NCBI RefSeq assembly: GCF_000188015.2
Contig: NZ_AEUX02000007.1
Location: 186,001 to 250,000, forward strand
Source: Streptococcus ictaluri 707-05
GTDB lineage: Bacteria > Bacillota > Bacilli > Lactobacillales > Streptococcaceae
DNA length: 64,000 nucleotides
Direction: 5' to 3'
Part shown: piece by piece, positions 56,952 to 64,000 of the stretch
Numbering within the stretch: the first letter of the stretch is position 1
Layout: every line of letters begins with the position of its first letter
Notes under the pieces: generated by a model
Told to the model about the DNA's origin: nothing
The model's input: the letters and a program-made list of their open reading frames with translations, nothing else
The model's database searches: none
Made by a program: the position numbers and the translations under genes

Positions 56952-58397
56952 ATGTCTAAACCAATTCGTGTGCGTTATGCACCAAGTCCAACGGGGCTTT
57001 TACATATCGGGAATGCCCGAACAGCCCTATTTAACTACCTTTATGCCCGTCGTCACGGAGGCGCTTTTATCATCCGTATTGAAGATACTGACCGTAAACG
57101 TCATGTTGAAGACGGTGAACGTTCTCAGCTTGAAAACCTTAAATGGTTGGGAATGGATTGGGATGAAAGCCCAGAAACGCATGAAAACTACCGCCAGTCT
57201 GAACGTCTAGAACTTTATCAAAAATACATTGATCAATTGTTAGCTGAAGGAAAAGCCTACAAATCCTATGTCACGGAAGAAGAATTAGCTACTGAACGCG
57301 AACGTCAAGAAGCAGGTGGCGAAACGCCTCGTTATATCAATGAATTTATTGGTATGTCAGCTGACGAAAAAGCTAAGTACATTGCTGAGCGTGAAGCAGC
57401 AGGTATCGTTCCAACAGTCCGTCTTGCTGTTAATGAGTCCGGTATTTACAAATGGACTGACATGGTTAAAGGTGACATCGAGTTTGAAGGTGGTAATATC
57501 GGTGGTGACTGGGTTATTCAAAAGAAAGATGGCTACCCAACTTATAACTTTGCCGTTGTTGTTGATGATCATGATATGCAAATTTCTCACGTTATCCGTG
57601 GCGATGACCATATCGCAAATACACCAAAACAATTGATGGTCTATGAAGCTCTTGGCTGGAAAGCACCAGAGTTTGGTCACATGACTCTTATCATCAATTC
57701 AGAAACGGGTAAAAAATTATCTAAACGTGATACAAACACGCTTCAATTTATTGAAGATTACCGTAAAAAAGGCTATATGCCAGAGGCAGTCTTCAACTTC
57801 ATCGCTTTACTTGGGTGGAATCCTGGTGGTGAAGAAGAAATCTTCTCTCGTGAGCAACTAGTCGAGCTTTTTGATGAAAATCGCCTTAGCAAATCACCAG
57901 CAGCTTTTGACCAAAAGAAAATGGACTGGATGAGTAATGAGTACCTTAAACATGCTGATTTTGAGACAGTATTTGCGCTATGCAAACCATTCCTTGAAGC
58001 AGCTGATCGCTTGACAGAAAAAGCTGAAAAATTAGTGGAACTCTATCAGCCACAATTAAAATCAGCCGATGAAATTGTGCCTTTAACAGACCTTTTCTTT
58101 TCTGATTTCCCTGAATTAACAGAAGCAGAAAAAGAAGTCATGGCTGGTGAAACAGTTCCAACCGTACTAGAAGCTTTCAAGGCTAAGTTGGAAGCTATGA
58201 GTGATGAAGAATTCCAACCAGAAAATATCTTCCCACAAATCAAGGCTGTTCAAAAAGAAACGGGTATCAAAGGGAAAAATCTCTTCATGCCAATTCGTAT
58301 CGCTGTTTCAGGTGAAATGCATGGCCCAGAATTACCAAATACTATTTACCTACTTGGACGTGACAAGTCAATTGAGCATATTTCCAAGATGCTTTAA
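56952..58397 (+). CDS. gltX: Glutamyl-tRNA synthetase
   Basis: 481 residues, charging tRNA with glutamate (in many Firmicutes also tRNA-Gln, later amidated). Class I signatures are present: [26 protein letters not shown] (HIGH-type) and KLSKRD (KMSKS-type, about residue 256), with [21 protein letters not shown] between them. I start it at ATG 56952 with AGGAGAAG 6-13 nt upstream; an in-frame ATG at 56904 is in the leader. It is followed by a long hairpin terminator and the fas locus, the same order as in S. pyogenes. Confidence 0.97.
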   Translation: MSKPIRVRYAPSPTGLLHIGNARTALFNYLYARRHGGAFIIRIEDTDRKRHVEDGERSQLENLKWLGMDWDESPETHENYRQSERLELYQKYIDQLLAEGKAYKSYVTEEELATERERQEAGGETPRYINEFIGMSADEKAKYIAEREAAGIVPTVRLAVNESGIYKWTDMVKGDIEFEGGNIGGDWVIQKKDGYPTYNFAVVVDDHDMQISHVIRGDDHIANTPKQLMVYEALGWKAPEFGHMTLIINSETGKKLSKRDTNTLQFIEDYRKKGYMPEAVFNFIALLGWNPGGEEEIFSREQLVELFDENRLSKSPAAFDQKKMDWMSNEYLKHADFETVFALCKPFLEAADRLTEKAEKLVELYQPQLKSADEIVPLTDLFFSDFPELTEAEKEVMAGETVPTVLEAFKAKLEAMSDEEFQPENIFPQIKAVQKETGIKGKNLFMPIRIAVSGEMHGPELPNTIYLLGRDKSIEHISKML

Positions 58398-58446
58398 ATG
58401 ATAGTATTATTTATATCACTATTATTTTTTTTCAATATAAGTATAA

Positions 58447-58504
58447 AAAAGACGAATGATTTTTTACCTTAAGTTTTCTTAAGAAAAATGATTTCGTCTT
58501 TTCC
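58447..58504 (+). terminator. Terminator of gltX
   Basis: AAAAAAGACGAATGATTTTTT pairs with AAAAATGATTTCGTCTTTT in a long stem-loop. Downstream to 58750 the gap is A+T-rich; a TTGTTGTCAAGGC segment and TTGTATAATACTTTT near 58609 may hold the fas promoter. Confidence 0.75.
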
Positions 58505-58750
58505 TTGTTGTCAAGGCATTTGTCAGCAAATGAAACGGTATCTTGAGGTAACATTTCCTTAAAAGAATCTATTTTTAATATTTTTTTCATGTAATATGCT
58601 CTTAATTATTGTATAATACTTTTTTATCTTGCTTGGACTATTATGACTTTTTAAAAAAGACGATTATAGTTGGAGATTTAATTGTAACCAAATAGTATTG
58701 TCGGCTAAAGATGAAAATATGCTAAAATAATAAAGTTGGAAGGAGGAGAA

Positions 58751-60091
58751 ATGACTAATATTGACTATGTTTTTTTGCTTCTTTCTATTTTGGTCTATTA
58801 TATGACAGAAATTCGAATTTTTTCGTTTTTGTCAGATATTAAATTAGCCATTTGGAAGCAACTTTTTTTGTTGGCAGTCGCCCTATTTTTTAATCAATTT
58901 GCTTTTTTATCACCCCTTCTCATTGATCCTTTATTATTCCTGTTCATTTTAAAGCTTGAGAAGCAGCCTTGTTTGAGTTTAAAATCACTCTTTTTAGCCT
59001 TTATTCCAAGTGTCTTTATCGACTTATTATCTCGTTTTACCGTTATCGTGGTTATTCCTTATATCTTTTTAGCTCATGATATTGATGTGGGACATGGAGT
59101 GATTGATTTTATGGCTTACTTATTCTTCCCAGTTTTGCACTTATTAATTATTTTGTGGGAAAAGATTATAAAATAATATTTAAGGCTGATCATTCCAGTC
59201 GGGCTAGAAATTTTTACAAAATCCTCCTTATTTTTATTATTGCTTATTATGTTGATATCTTTATGATTTTAGGTTTCACCGATCCTTTTTTACATTTCAA
59301 ACACTCGGTGACGGCACCTAGGTCATATAAGGTCTTGTTCTTAATTTTTAGTTTGTTATTGATTTACCTCTTATCTTATTTTAACCATGAGTCAAAAGAG
59401 TACCTGAAAGGCGAGCTCAAAAAAGAACAAGAAATTTACATTGATAACTTAGAGACTTATGGTAAGCAATTAGAAAAGCCCTATAAGGATGTCAGAGTCT
59501 TTCAAAAAGATTACCTTAATCGTTTGGAATTGCTTGGAAAAGCCATCGATGAGCGTTGTGTTACACACATACAAGACGTCTATGCACAAACCGTAGAAGA
59601 CGCCAGTGATTACTGGGACGATAAACATTACAACATTTCAAAGCTTGGTAAAGTGACGATTTCTTCTATATAAAAGCCTCTTATCAGCAAAAGTAGTAGA
59701 AGCAGAAAAAGCCGGGATTTCATTGAACTTGGAGGTTCCTGATCTTATTGAAGAAAGTTTGATACCAGAGCTTGATTTGATTTTACTAATGTCTATTTTT
59801 TGTGATAACGCCATTGAAGCGAGCCTTGAAGCAGAGCACTCTAGCATGTCAATAGCCTATTTTTTAGTAGATCATAAACAAGTCTTTGCTGTTACGAATA
59901 GCACCAAAGAAGAAAAGGTTGATATTAATAAGCTTTTTGAAGAAGGCTATTCTTCAAAAGGAAGCGATCGAGGCATTGGTCTTTCAAATGCTCAGCGTAT
60001 TTTACGTAAGTACCCGCAGTTGACTCTAAGGACAAAAAGTCAAAACGGTCAATTTAGTCAGACCTTAACCATTCCAAAAGTGGAGGAGTAA
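58751..60091 (+). pseudogene. fasB: FasB-type sensor histidine kinase, two compensating frameshifts
   Basis: The complete span is 447 codons, the expected length for FasB. From ATG 58751 (GGAGGAG upstream) the N-terminal membrane-spanning part reads on to 59176, the second segment with the remaining membrane helices and the dimerisation helix lies in another frame (59155-59673), and the ATP-binding HATPase_5 domain (LMSIFCDNAIEASLEA, SKGSDRGIGLSNAQRIL) returns to the first frame (59675-60091). Breaks are near 59150 (T-rich) and 59672 (one extra T in TATATAAAAG). No single protein can be made. In S. pyogenes FasB, FasC and FasA control the small RNA FasX. Confidence 0.87.
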
Positions 60092-60181
60092 ATGATTTAC
60101 ATTTATAGTTTGTTTTTCTTTTATCTCATTATTTGAAAAGGCAACACTTTTCTGTACAACATTTATAAAGTGCTTTTTTCT

Positions 60182-60961
60182 TTAAGCAATTAATCTCCAT
60201 GTCATGGGTGTCTGGTAGTTGAGACTGCCATGAATGCGATGGTAATTCCACCAGTGCACATAATCTTTCGTTTTAAGGATTAATTCTTCCAGTGACTGAA
60301 AGGTTTCTTGATGAATAAATTCAATTTTGAAAGCGCGATAGGTGCTCTCAGCTACCGCATTGTCATAGGGACAGCCTGCTTGGCTTAGAGAACGATTGAT
60401 TCCAAAAGCTTCCAACATGTCATCAATCAGCTGATTATCAAACTCCTTCCCACGATCAGAATGGAAGATCTTGACCTTGGTCAGAGCGTAAGGGATGCTC
60501 TGAATCGCTTGTTTAACCAATTCGGCGGTCTTATGCCAACCAACTGACAAACCGATGATTTCACGATTGAAGAGATCAATAATCAAGCAAACATAAGCCC
60601 AGCTATTACCGACACGAACGTAGGTTAAGTCTGTTACTAAAGCATTTAGAGGCTTTTCTTGATGAAATTGTCTGGCTAAGTGATTAGGAATAGCTGCCAC
60701 ATTCTTCCCTTTTGAATGTGGCTTGAAGGCTGCTTTCTGATAAACGGATACTAAGTTGAGTTTGTGCATGATGCGACGAATCCGACGACGAGACAGCTGG
60801 ATGCCTTCATTTTCCAAACATTTCTTGATTTTCCTAGCCCCGTATCTGGCCTTACTTTCGAGAAAAATAGCTTTGATATTTTCTTCAAGTTCCGCTTCAG
60901 AGACTGGTTTAACAGCCTTGTAGTAATAGCTAGAACGAGGAATGTTCAACCAACGACACAT
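60182..60961 (-). CDS. IS3-family transposase orfB (DDE integrase)
   Basis: 259 residues, complete. N-terminal helical region (CRWLNIPRSSYYYKA, RRRIRRIMHKLNL), then the DDE catalytic core: DLTYVRVGNSWAYVCLIIDLF (first D), FHSDRGKEFDNQ (second D), and AVAESTYRAFKIEF (E). Usually made as OrfAB fusion by ribosomal frameshifting from orfA. The intact frame here and the frameshifted frame at 17393-18171 differ by a single T near the ASN-rich middle (KGKNVAAIPNH). Confidence 0.94.
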   Translation of the reverse strand: MCRWLNIPRSSYYYKAVKPVSEAELEENIKAIFLESKARYGARKIKKCLENEGIQLSRRRIRRIMHKLNLVSVYQKAAFKPHSKGKNVAAIPNHLARQFHQEKPLNALVTDLTYVRVGNSWAYVCLIIDLFNREIIGLSVGWHKTAELVKQAIQSIPYALTKVKIFHSDRGKEFDNQLIDDMLEAFGINRSLSQAGCPYDNAVAESTYRAFKIEFIHQETFQSLEELILKTKDYVHWWNYHRIHGSLNYQTPMTWRLIA

Positions 60962-60996
60962 GGCTGAAATGCTATATTTGTCTTTATTAGCAGTGA

Positions 60997-61287
60997 TTAC
61001 TTCTCTTTTCGTGCCATAATCACCGCCGCTTGCTTTAGGATATCTAACTGCATTTCGAGTTCTTTATTACGCTTTCGGAGTTCAATCAGTTCACGCTGCT
61101 CATCTGTAAGATTATCAATAGTTTTAAAGGAACCAGTTGTTTTAGCCTGACGTACCCACTTATCGAAGGTTGATGGGGTTAACTCATATTCTTTGATAAG
61201 CTCACTTCGTTTCATCCCTGCATTGTGAAGGTCAACGATTTGTTGCTTAAAGTCATCGGTGAAGTGGCGACGTATTTTTCTAGACAT
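60997..61287 (-). CDS. IS3-family transposase orfA
   Basis: 96-residue helix-turn-helix protein (FTDDFKQQIVDLHNAGMKRSELIKEYELTPSTFDKWVRQ) with a leucine-rich coiled coil (LIELRKRNKELEMQLDILKQA). Upstream partner of orfB; the -1 frameshift site would lie at the A-rich end of this frame. Identical to the copy at 18207-18497. Confidence 0.94.
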   Translation of the reverse strand: MSRKIRRHFTDDFKQQIVDLHNAGMKRSELIKEYELTPSTFDKWVRQAKTTGSFKTIDNLTDEQRELIELRKRNKELEMQLDILKQAAVIMARKEK

Positions 61288-62630
61288 AATATTCTCCTAT
61301 TTTCTTTAGTGTAGAACACTTTATAAATTCTGTCTAGTTTAGTGTAACCTATTCAATTTTTATGGATAGCTTGGTGGTTTTTTCTAAAACGTCGGGGATC
61401 ACATTGGGCTGGAAGAAAGGTCTTCTTATTGGCTTTATTTTTAGTGCCATCAATATCGCTATCGGAAATTTGGTTTTAATTGATCAAGCTTTCTTTATTG
61501 TTCTTAGTTTTCTTTATGCGCTCCACAAGAAAATTTTTGAGCACATTTTTAATGGACTTTTTTCCATTATGATTGTAGAATTACTTTTTCGAACCATCGG
61601 CTCTTTCTTTTTGCTAGCAGTTATCGGCTACACCGTCAGCCAAATTAATAATAATTTAGCATTGACGGGGCTCTGCTATCTCTTGGCTCTGCCAGCTTTT
61701 TACATGTTTGCTTACATTTTTAGCATTGATTTGTCGCTGATAAAATTTATTCGCGAAGATCAATTGAAAAAATGGGTGACCTGGATGAACATTTCCATGG
61801 TCTTCTATTATATGTTGATTCACTTTTTTGTTTATGCTCAGAGTGATATCTTAAAAATGTATTTTCGTTATCGCTCGATTTTAATTGTGATTTACTTAGC
61901 CCTTTTTATGTGGGTCATTATTAAATTAGATCGTTTTGCTAAAGATCAATTGTCTCAGCAGTTAGATTTAGCTCAACAAGAGCGGATTTCTTATTTGGAA
62001 AATTATAATCACTATATTGAGCAACTATACCGTGAGATTCGAACAGTCAAACACGATTCAGAAAATATCTTGATTAGTCTAAAAGATAGCATTGACAGTG
62101 CTGACTTAGATGAGATTACCAAGGTTTACCAAACAGTGGTACAAAAATCAGCTAGTTCTATTAAAGAGATTGGCTTTGAAATATCTACTTTGGATAATAT
62201 CAGTGAACCTGTTATTCGGGGATTACTTAGCTCCAAGTTACTGGCAGCTCAAAATTGTGGGATCGATCTCTTTGTTGAAATACCGGATATTATTGAGGAA
62301 GTTCCTATCAAACTCCTTGATTTTGTAGCTCTTTTGACAGTGGTTTTGGATAACGCTATTGCATCAGCTAAAGGTAGTAAGCGGCCTTTTTTATCCATTG
62401 CTTATTTTAAGCAAGATCAGAAACAGTGTTTCATTATTGAAAATAGTACCAAGCCTAATCGGATTGATATAGCCAAAAAATTCGATTGGAATAAGGCGGA
62501 TGATTCAGAAGCCTATCAGAAGTGTCTGAGACATTTTCTGACGATTTTAGATAGTTACTCACAGGTGACCTTTTCTACCAAAAGTGACCACTATCGATTA
62601 AGACAAATGTTAGAAATGAGATAATAAAGA

Positions 62631-63368
62631 ATGAATATTTTTATTCTAGAGGATGACTTCATACAGCAAACGCGAATTGAAACCGTCGTTAGAGATATTT
62701 TAGAAGACAGTAAAATCTCTTGTAGCAAGTTGGAAGTCTTTTCGAGTCCTCAAAAATTATTTGATAGTATCCAAGAAAGAGGCGACCATCAATTGTTTTT
62801 GTTAGATATTGAAATTGGTCAGGAATCTCGCTGTGGCTTGGAATTGGCGGCAGATATCCGTCGTAAGGATCCAAATGCCGTTATCGTCTTTGTGACCACT
62901 CATTCTGAATTTGCTCCTATCTCTTTTAAATACAAGGTTTCTGCTCTTGATTTTATTGACAAAGCGGTTGATAGTCAGCAATTTAAGGAACAAATTGAGG
63001 AGTGTATTCACTATACTAATCAGATGATGTCAAGTCGTGAAACAGAAGATACTTTTTTGTTTGAAACGCCACAGACACGTCTGAAATTACCCTATAAGGA
63101 TATACTCTATTTTGCGACCTCAACAACTCCTCATAAGGTTTGCTTGTGGACACAGACAGAACGCCTAGAGTTTTATGGTAACTTGTCTGAAATACAAGCT
63201 GTAGCCCCAAAACTATACCTTTGTCACCGCTCTTAATTGGTTAATCTTGACAATGTGGTACGAATTGATAAAGCCAAGCAGCTGCTTTATTTTGAAAATG
63301 GAGATTCTTGTATGGTGTCACGTCTTAAAATGAAGAGCCTTTTTGAAAAATGGAAAGCGGTTCACTAA
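62631..63368 (+). pseudogene. fasA: FasA-type LytTR response regulator with internal ochre stop
   Basis: The frame from ATG 62631 covers 246 codons with a single TAA at 63234-63236 (CHRS*LVNLDNVVRIDKAK). The receiver domain is complete (FILEDD at the start for the acidic pocket, LLDIEIGQES with the phosphorylated aspartate, VFVTTHSEF, FIDKAVD with the lysine). The C-terminal LytTR DNA-binding domain (about 145-245) is cut after about 60 residues. The continuing frame reads LVNLDNVVRIDKAKQLLYFENGDSCMVSRLKMKSLFEKWKAVH. The stop removes the last DNA-binding strands, so the regulator is expected to be inactive. GATAATAAAGA is the ribosome binding region, directly after fasC. Confidence 0.88.
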
Positions 63369-63373
63369 AAAGA

Positions 63374-63428
63374 ACATTTTAGGATGAAAAATTAACATTT
63401 CAGGAAAAATGTGTCATTTCTCAGAAAA
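63374..63428 (+). promoter_or_regulatory. Three near-periodic repeats before fasX, candidate FasA sites
   Basis: ACATTTTAGGA (63374), ACATTTCAGGA (63395) and TCATTTCTCAGAA (63414) recur with spacing 21 and 19 bp, the spacing expected of LytTR-type binding repeats (as for AgrA and ComE). The third overlaps the weak -35 region (TGTCAT, 63412-63417) ahead of TATAAT at 63435-63440. Function is inferred. Confidence 0.55.
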
Positions 63429-63446
63429 TTTCGATATAATAAGTAA

Positions 63447-63663
63447 TGTAAATAAAGATCTACGAAATCATCAGTTTATTAAGTGATCAATCCCCAATTC
63501 AATCAAAATATTGTTTTCTCTCTCTCTCCATAAACAAATAGTATTTTTGATATGATTGCTTTCTATCCCCAATGATAATTTCAGTTGTCTTTGTTTGGAT
63601 ATTACTTCACTGGTTATTCAATCAGTAATCATAAAACTCAGGAAACTGAGTTTTATTTTTTTG
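63447..63663 (+). ncRNA. fasX: Likely FasX small regulatory RNA
   Basis: TATAAT at 63435-63440 and a strong terminator (AAAACTCAG-GAAA-CTGAGTTTT plus T-run, 63633-63663) define a transcript of about 215 nt, close to the roughly 205 nt of FasX in S. pyogenes. It lies directly between fasA and rnpA as there. The leader contains CAATCCCCAATTC and TATCCCCAATG segments, pyrimidine-rich single-stranded candidates for pairing with target mRNA such as streptokinase. No coding frame is present. Confidence 0.75.
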
Positions 63664-63723
63664 CTTTCATGGCGCTTAAAAAATTGTCTATGATGTGTAA
63701 GCCTTGCCTTAAATTACTTAGGG

Positions 63724-63753
63724 TTGAGGCTTTCTTGACATTTGTGGTATAAT
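63724..63753 (+). promoter_or_regulatory. Promoter of rnpA
   Basis: TATAAT at 63748-63753 with a T at -14-like TGTGG; the -35 could be TTGAGG at 63724-63729 (18-bp spacer). TTGACA at 63735 is too close for this -10. GGAGTTAAG gives the ribosome binding site. Confidence 0.55.
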
Positions 63754-63782
63754 AGTCATAATTTAGATATTGGAGTTAAGTT

Positions 63783-64000
63783 TTGAAGAAAACCTATCGT
63801 GTCAAGCGTGAGAAGGATTTCCAAGCTATTTTTAAGGTTGGAAAGAGTGTGGCAAATCGCAAGTTTGTCGTTTATCATTTAGAAAAAGAACAAAAGCACT
63901 TCCGAGTAGGTATTTCTGCGGGTAAAAGGCTTGGTAATGCTGTCACCAGAAATGCTGTCAAGCGTAAAATTAGACATGTCTTAATTGATTTGAGAGATTC
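63783..64000 (+). CDS. rnpA: Ribonuclease P protein component, N-terminal part
   Basis: Starts at TTG 63783 ([22 protein letters not shown]) and runs open to the window end (about 72 codons of roughly 113). The basic RNA-binding signature [18 protein letters not shown] with its conserved arginines (RNR-type motif) is present. It helps RNase P RNA mature tRNA 5' ends. A TTG start with GGAGTTAAG ribosome binding site 5-13 nt upstream is typical of streptococcal rnpA. The next genes (usually yidC/spoIIIJ) are outside the window. Confidence 0.94.
   Translation, partial: MKKTYRVKREKDFQAIFKVGKSVANRKFVVYHLEKEQKHFRVGISAGKRLGNAVTRNAVKRKIRHVLIDLRD

Larger units (their letters stand above)
60134..61355 (-). 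mobile_element. IS3-family insertion sequence, copy 2 (intact)
   Basis: 1222 bp, ends TGAAAAGG.. and ..CCTATTCA, flanked by ATT duplications. Nearly identical to the copy at 17345-18565, and lacking its 1-bp deletion. Same orientation as copy 1, 42.8 kb away. Likely the active parent of the pair or a recent descendant. Confidence 0.92.
60092..62624 (+). pseudogene. fasC: FasC-type sensor histidine kinase, interrupted by IS3-family element
   Basis: The start ATG at 60092 follows the fasB stop directly. After 13 codons (MIYIYSLFFFYLI) the IS copy at 60134-61355 intervenes, with a 3-bp duplication ATT; the frame resumes FMDSLVVFSKTSG... to 62624. The rest is intact: about six membrane segments, a long helix (LAQQERISYLENYNHYIEQLYREIRTVKHDSENIL with the weakly conserved phospho-acceptor histidine in VKHDSENI), and an HATPase_5 domain (LLTVVLDNAIASAKGS). 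Translation restart at ATG 61362 would lose only about 15 residues of the first membrane segment, but the operon promoter is separated by the IS, whose terminators may block it. Confidence 0.88.

Overview
The window looks like the chromosome of a pyogenic-group Streptococcus. It is low in G+C and carries streptococcal anchors (hslO, purA, gltX, the fas locus, rnpA), FCT-type pilus genes of the kind known from S. pyogenes, and insertion sequences related to those of S. pyogenes and S. dysgalactiae. My best guess is S. dysgalactiae or a close relative; the sequence alone does not settle the species.

Layout. 1-2.3 kb: minus-strand housekeeping genes (deoxynucleoside kinase end, dus, hslO). 2.4-22.7 kb: a composite pilus/adhesin island. 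Module 1 has an AraC-type regulator with an internal stop, a backbone pilin, a ruined and an intact class C sortase, and a very large adhesin whose frame breaks at a G7 tract. Module 2 has a 3' relic of a RofA/Nra regulator, a von Willebrand A adhesin, a pilin split by an IS3-family element, and a sortase. It ends in a RofA-like regulator with an internal stop and, divergently, a stub of a Cpa-like thioester adhesin that stops at gshF. 22.7-32.7 kb: gshF; a D-serine-type operon (regulator, RidA, membrane transporter, D-serine dehydratase); telA/xpaC; purA. 33.0-37.8 kb: a repeat-rich secreted protein, a structured intergenic element, and two tandem BMP-family lipoproteins, the first frameshifted at an A7 tract next to its start. 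37.9-46.0 kb: a glycyl radical enzyme system (activase, two regulators, PTS IIA/IIB/IIC, glycyl radical enzyme, fructose-6-phosphate-aldolase-like protein) with a promoter and a cre site. 46.2-48.8 kb: pgpA-like gene, small membrane proteins, LD-carboxypeptidase. 48.9-56.8 kb: an insertion-sequence-rich accessory stretch (IS1182, IS982 and IS30 types, all with broken transposases) holding a GNAT acetyltransferase, a MntA/HepT toxin-antitoxin pair, small unknown genes and gene wrecks. 56.9-64 kb: gltX, then fasB-fasC-fasA, each broken in its own way, then the likely FasX small RNA and the start of rnpA.

The main theme is loss of surface-adhesin regulation. An AraC regulator and a RofA-like regulator each have one stop codon, and fasB, fasC and fasA are inactivated by frameshifts, an IS and a stop codon. 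One sortase, one pilin and Cpa are also broken. Several lesions or possible switches sit at simple repeats: G7 in the large adhesin, A7 in a lipoprotein, (GTTT)5 ahead of the second pilus operon, and a 13-bp tandem repeat in a small membrane gene. I cannot tell phase variation from fixed mutation or sequencing error with one sequence.
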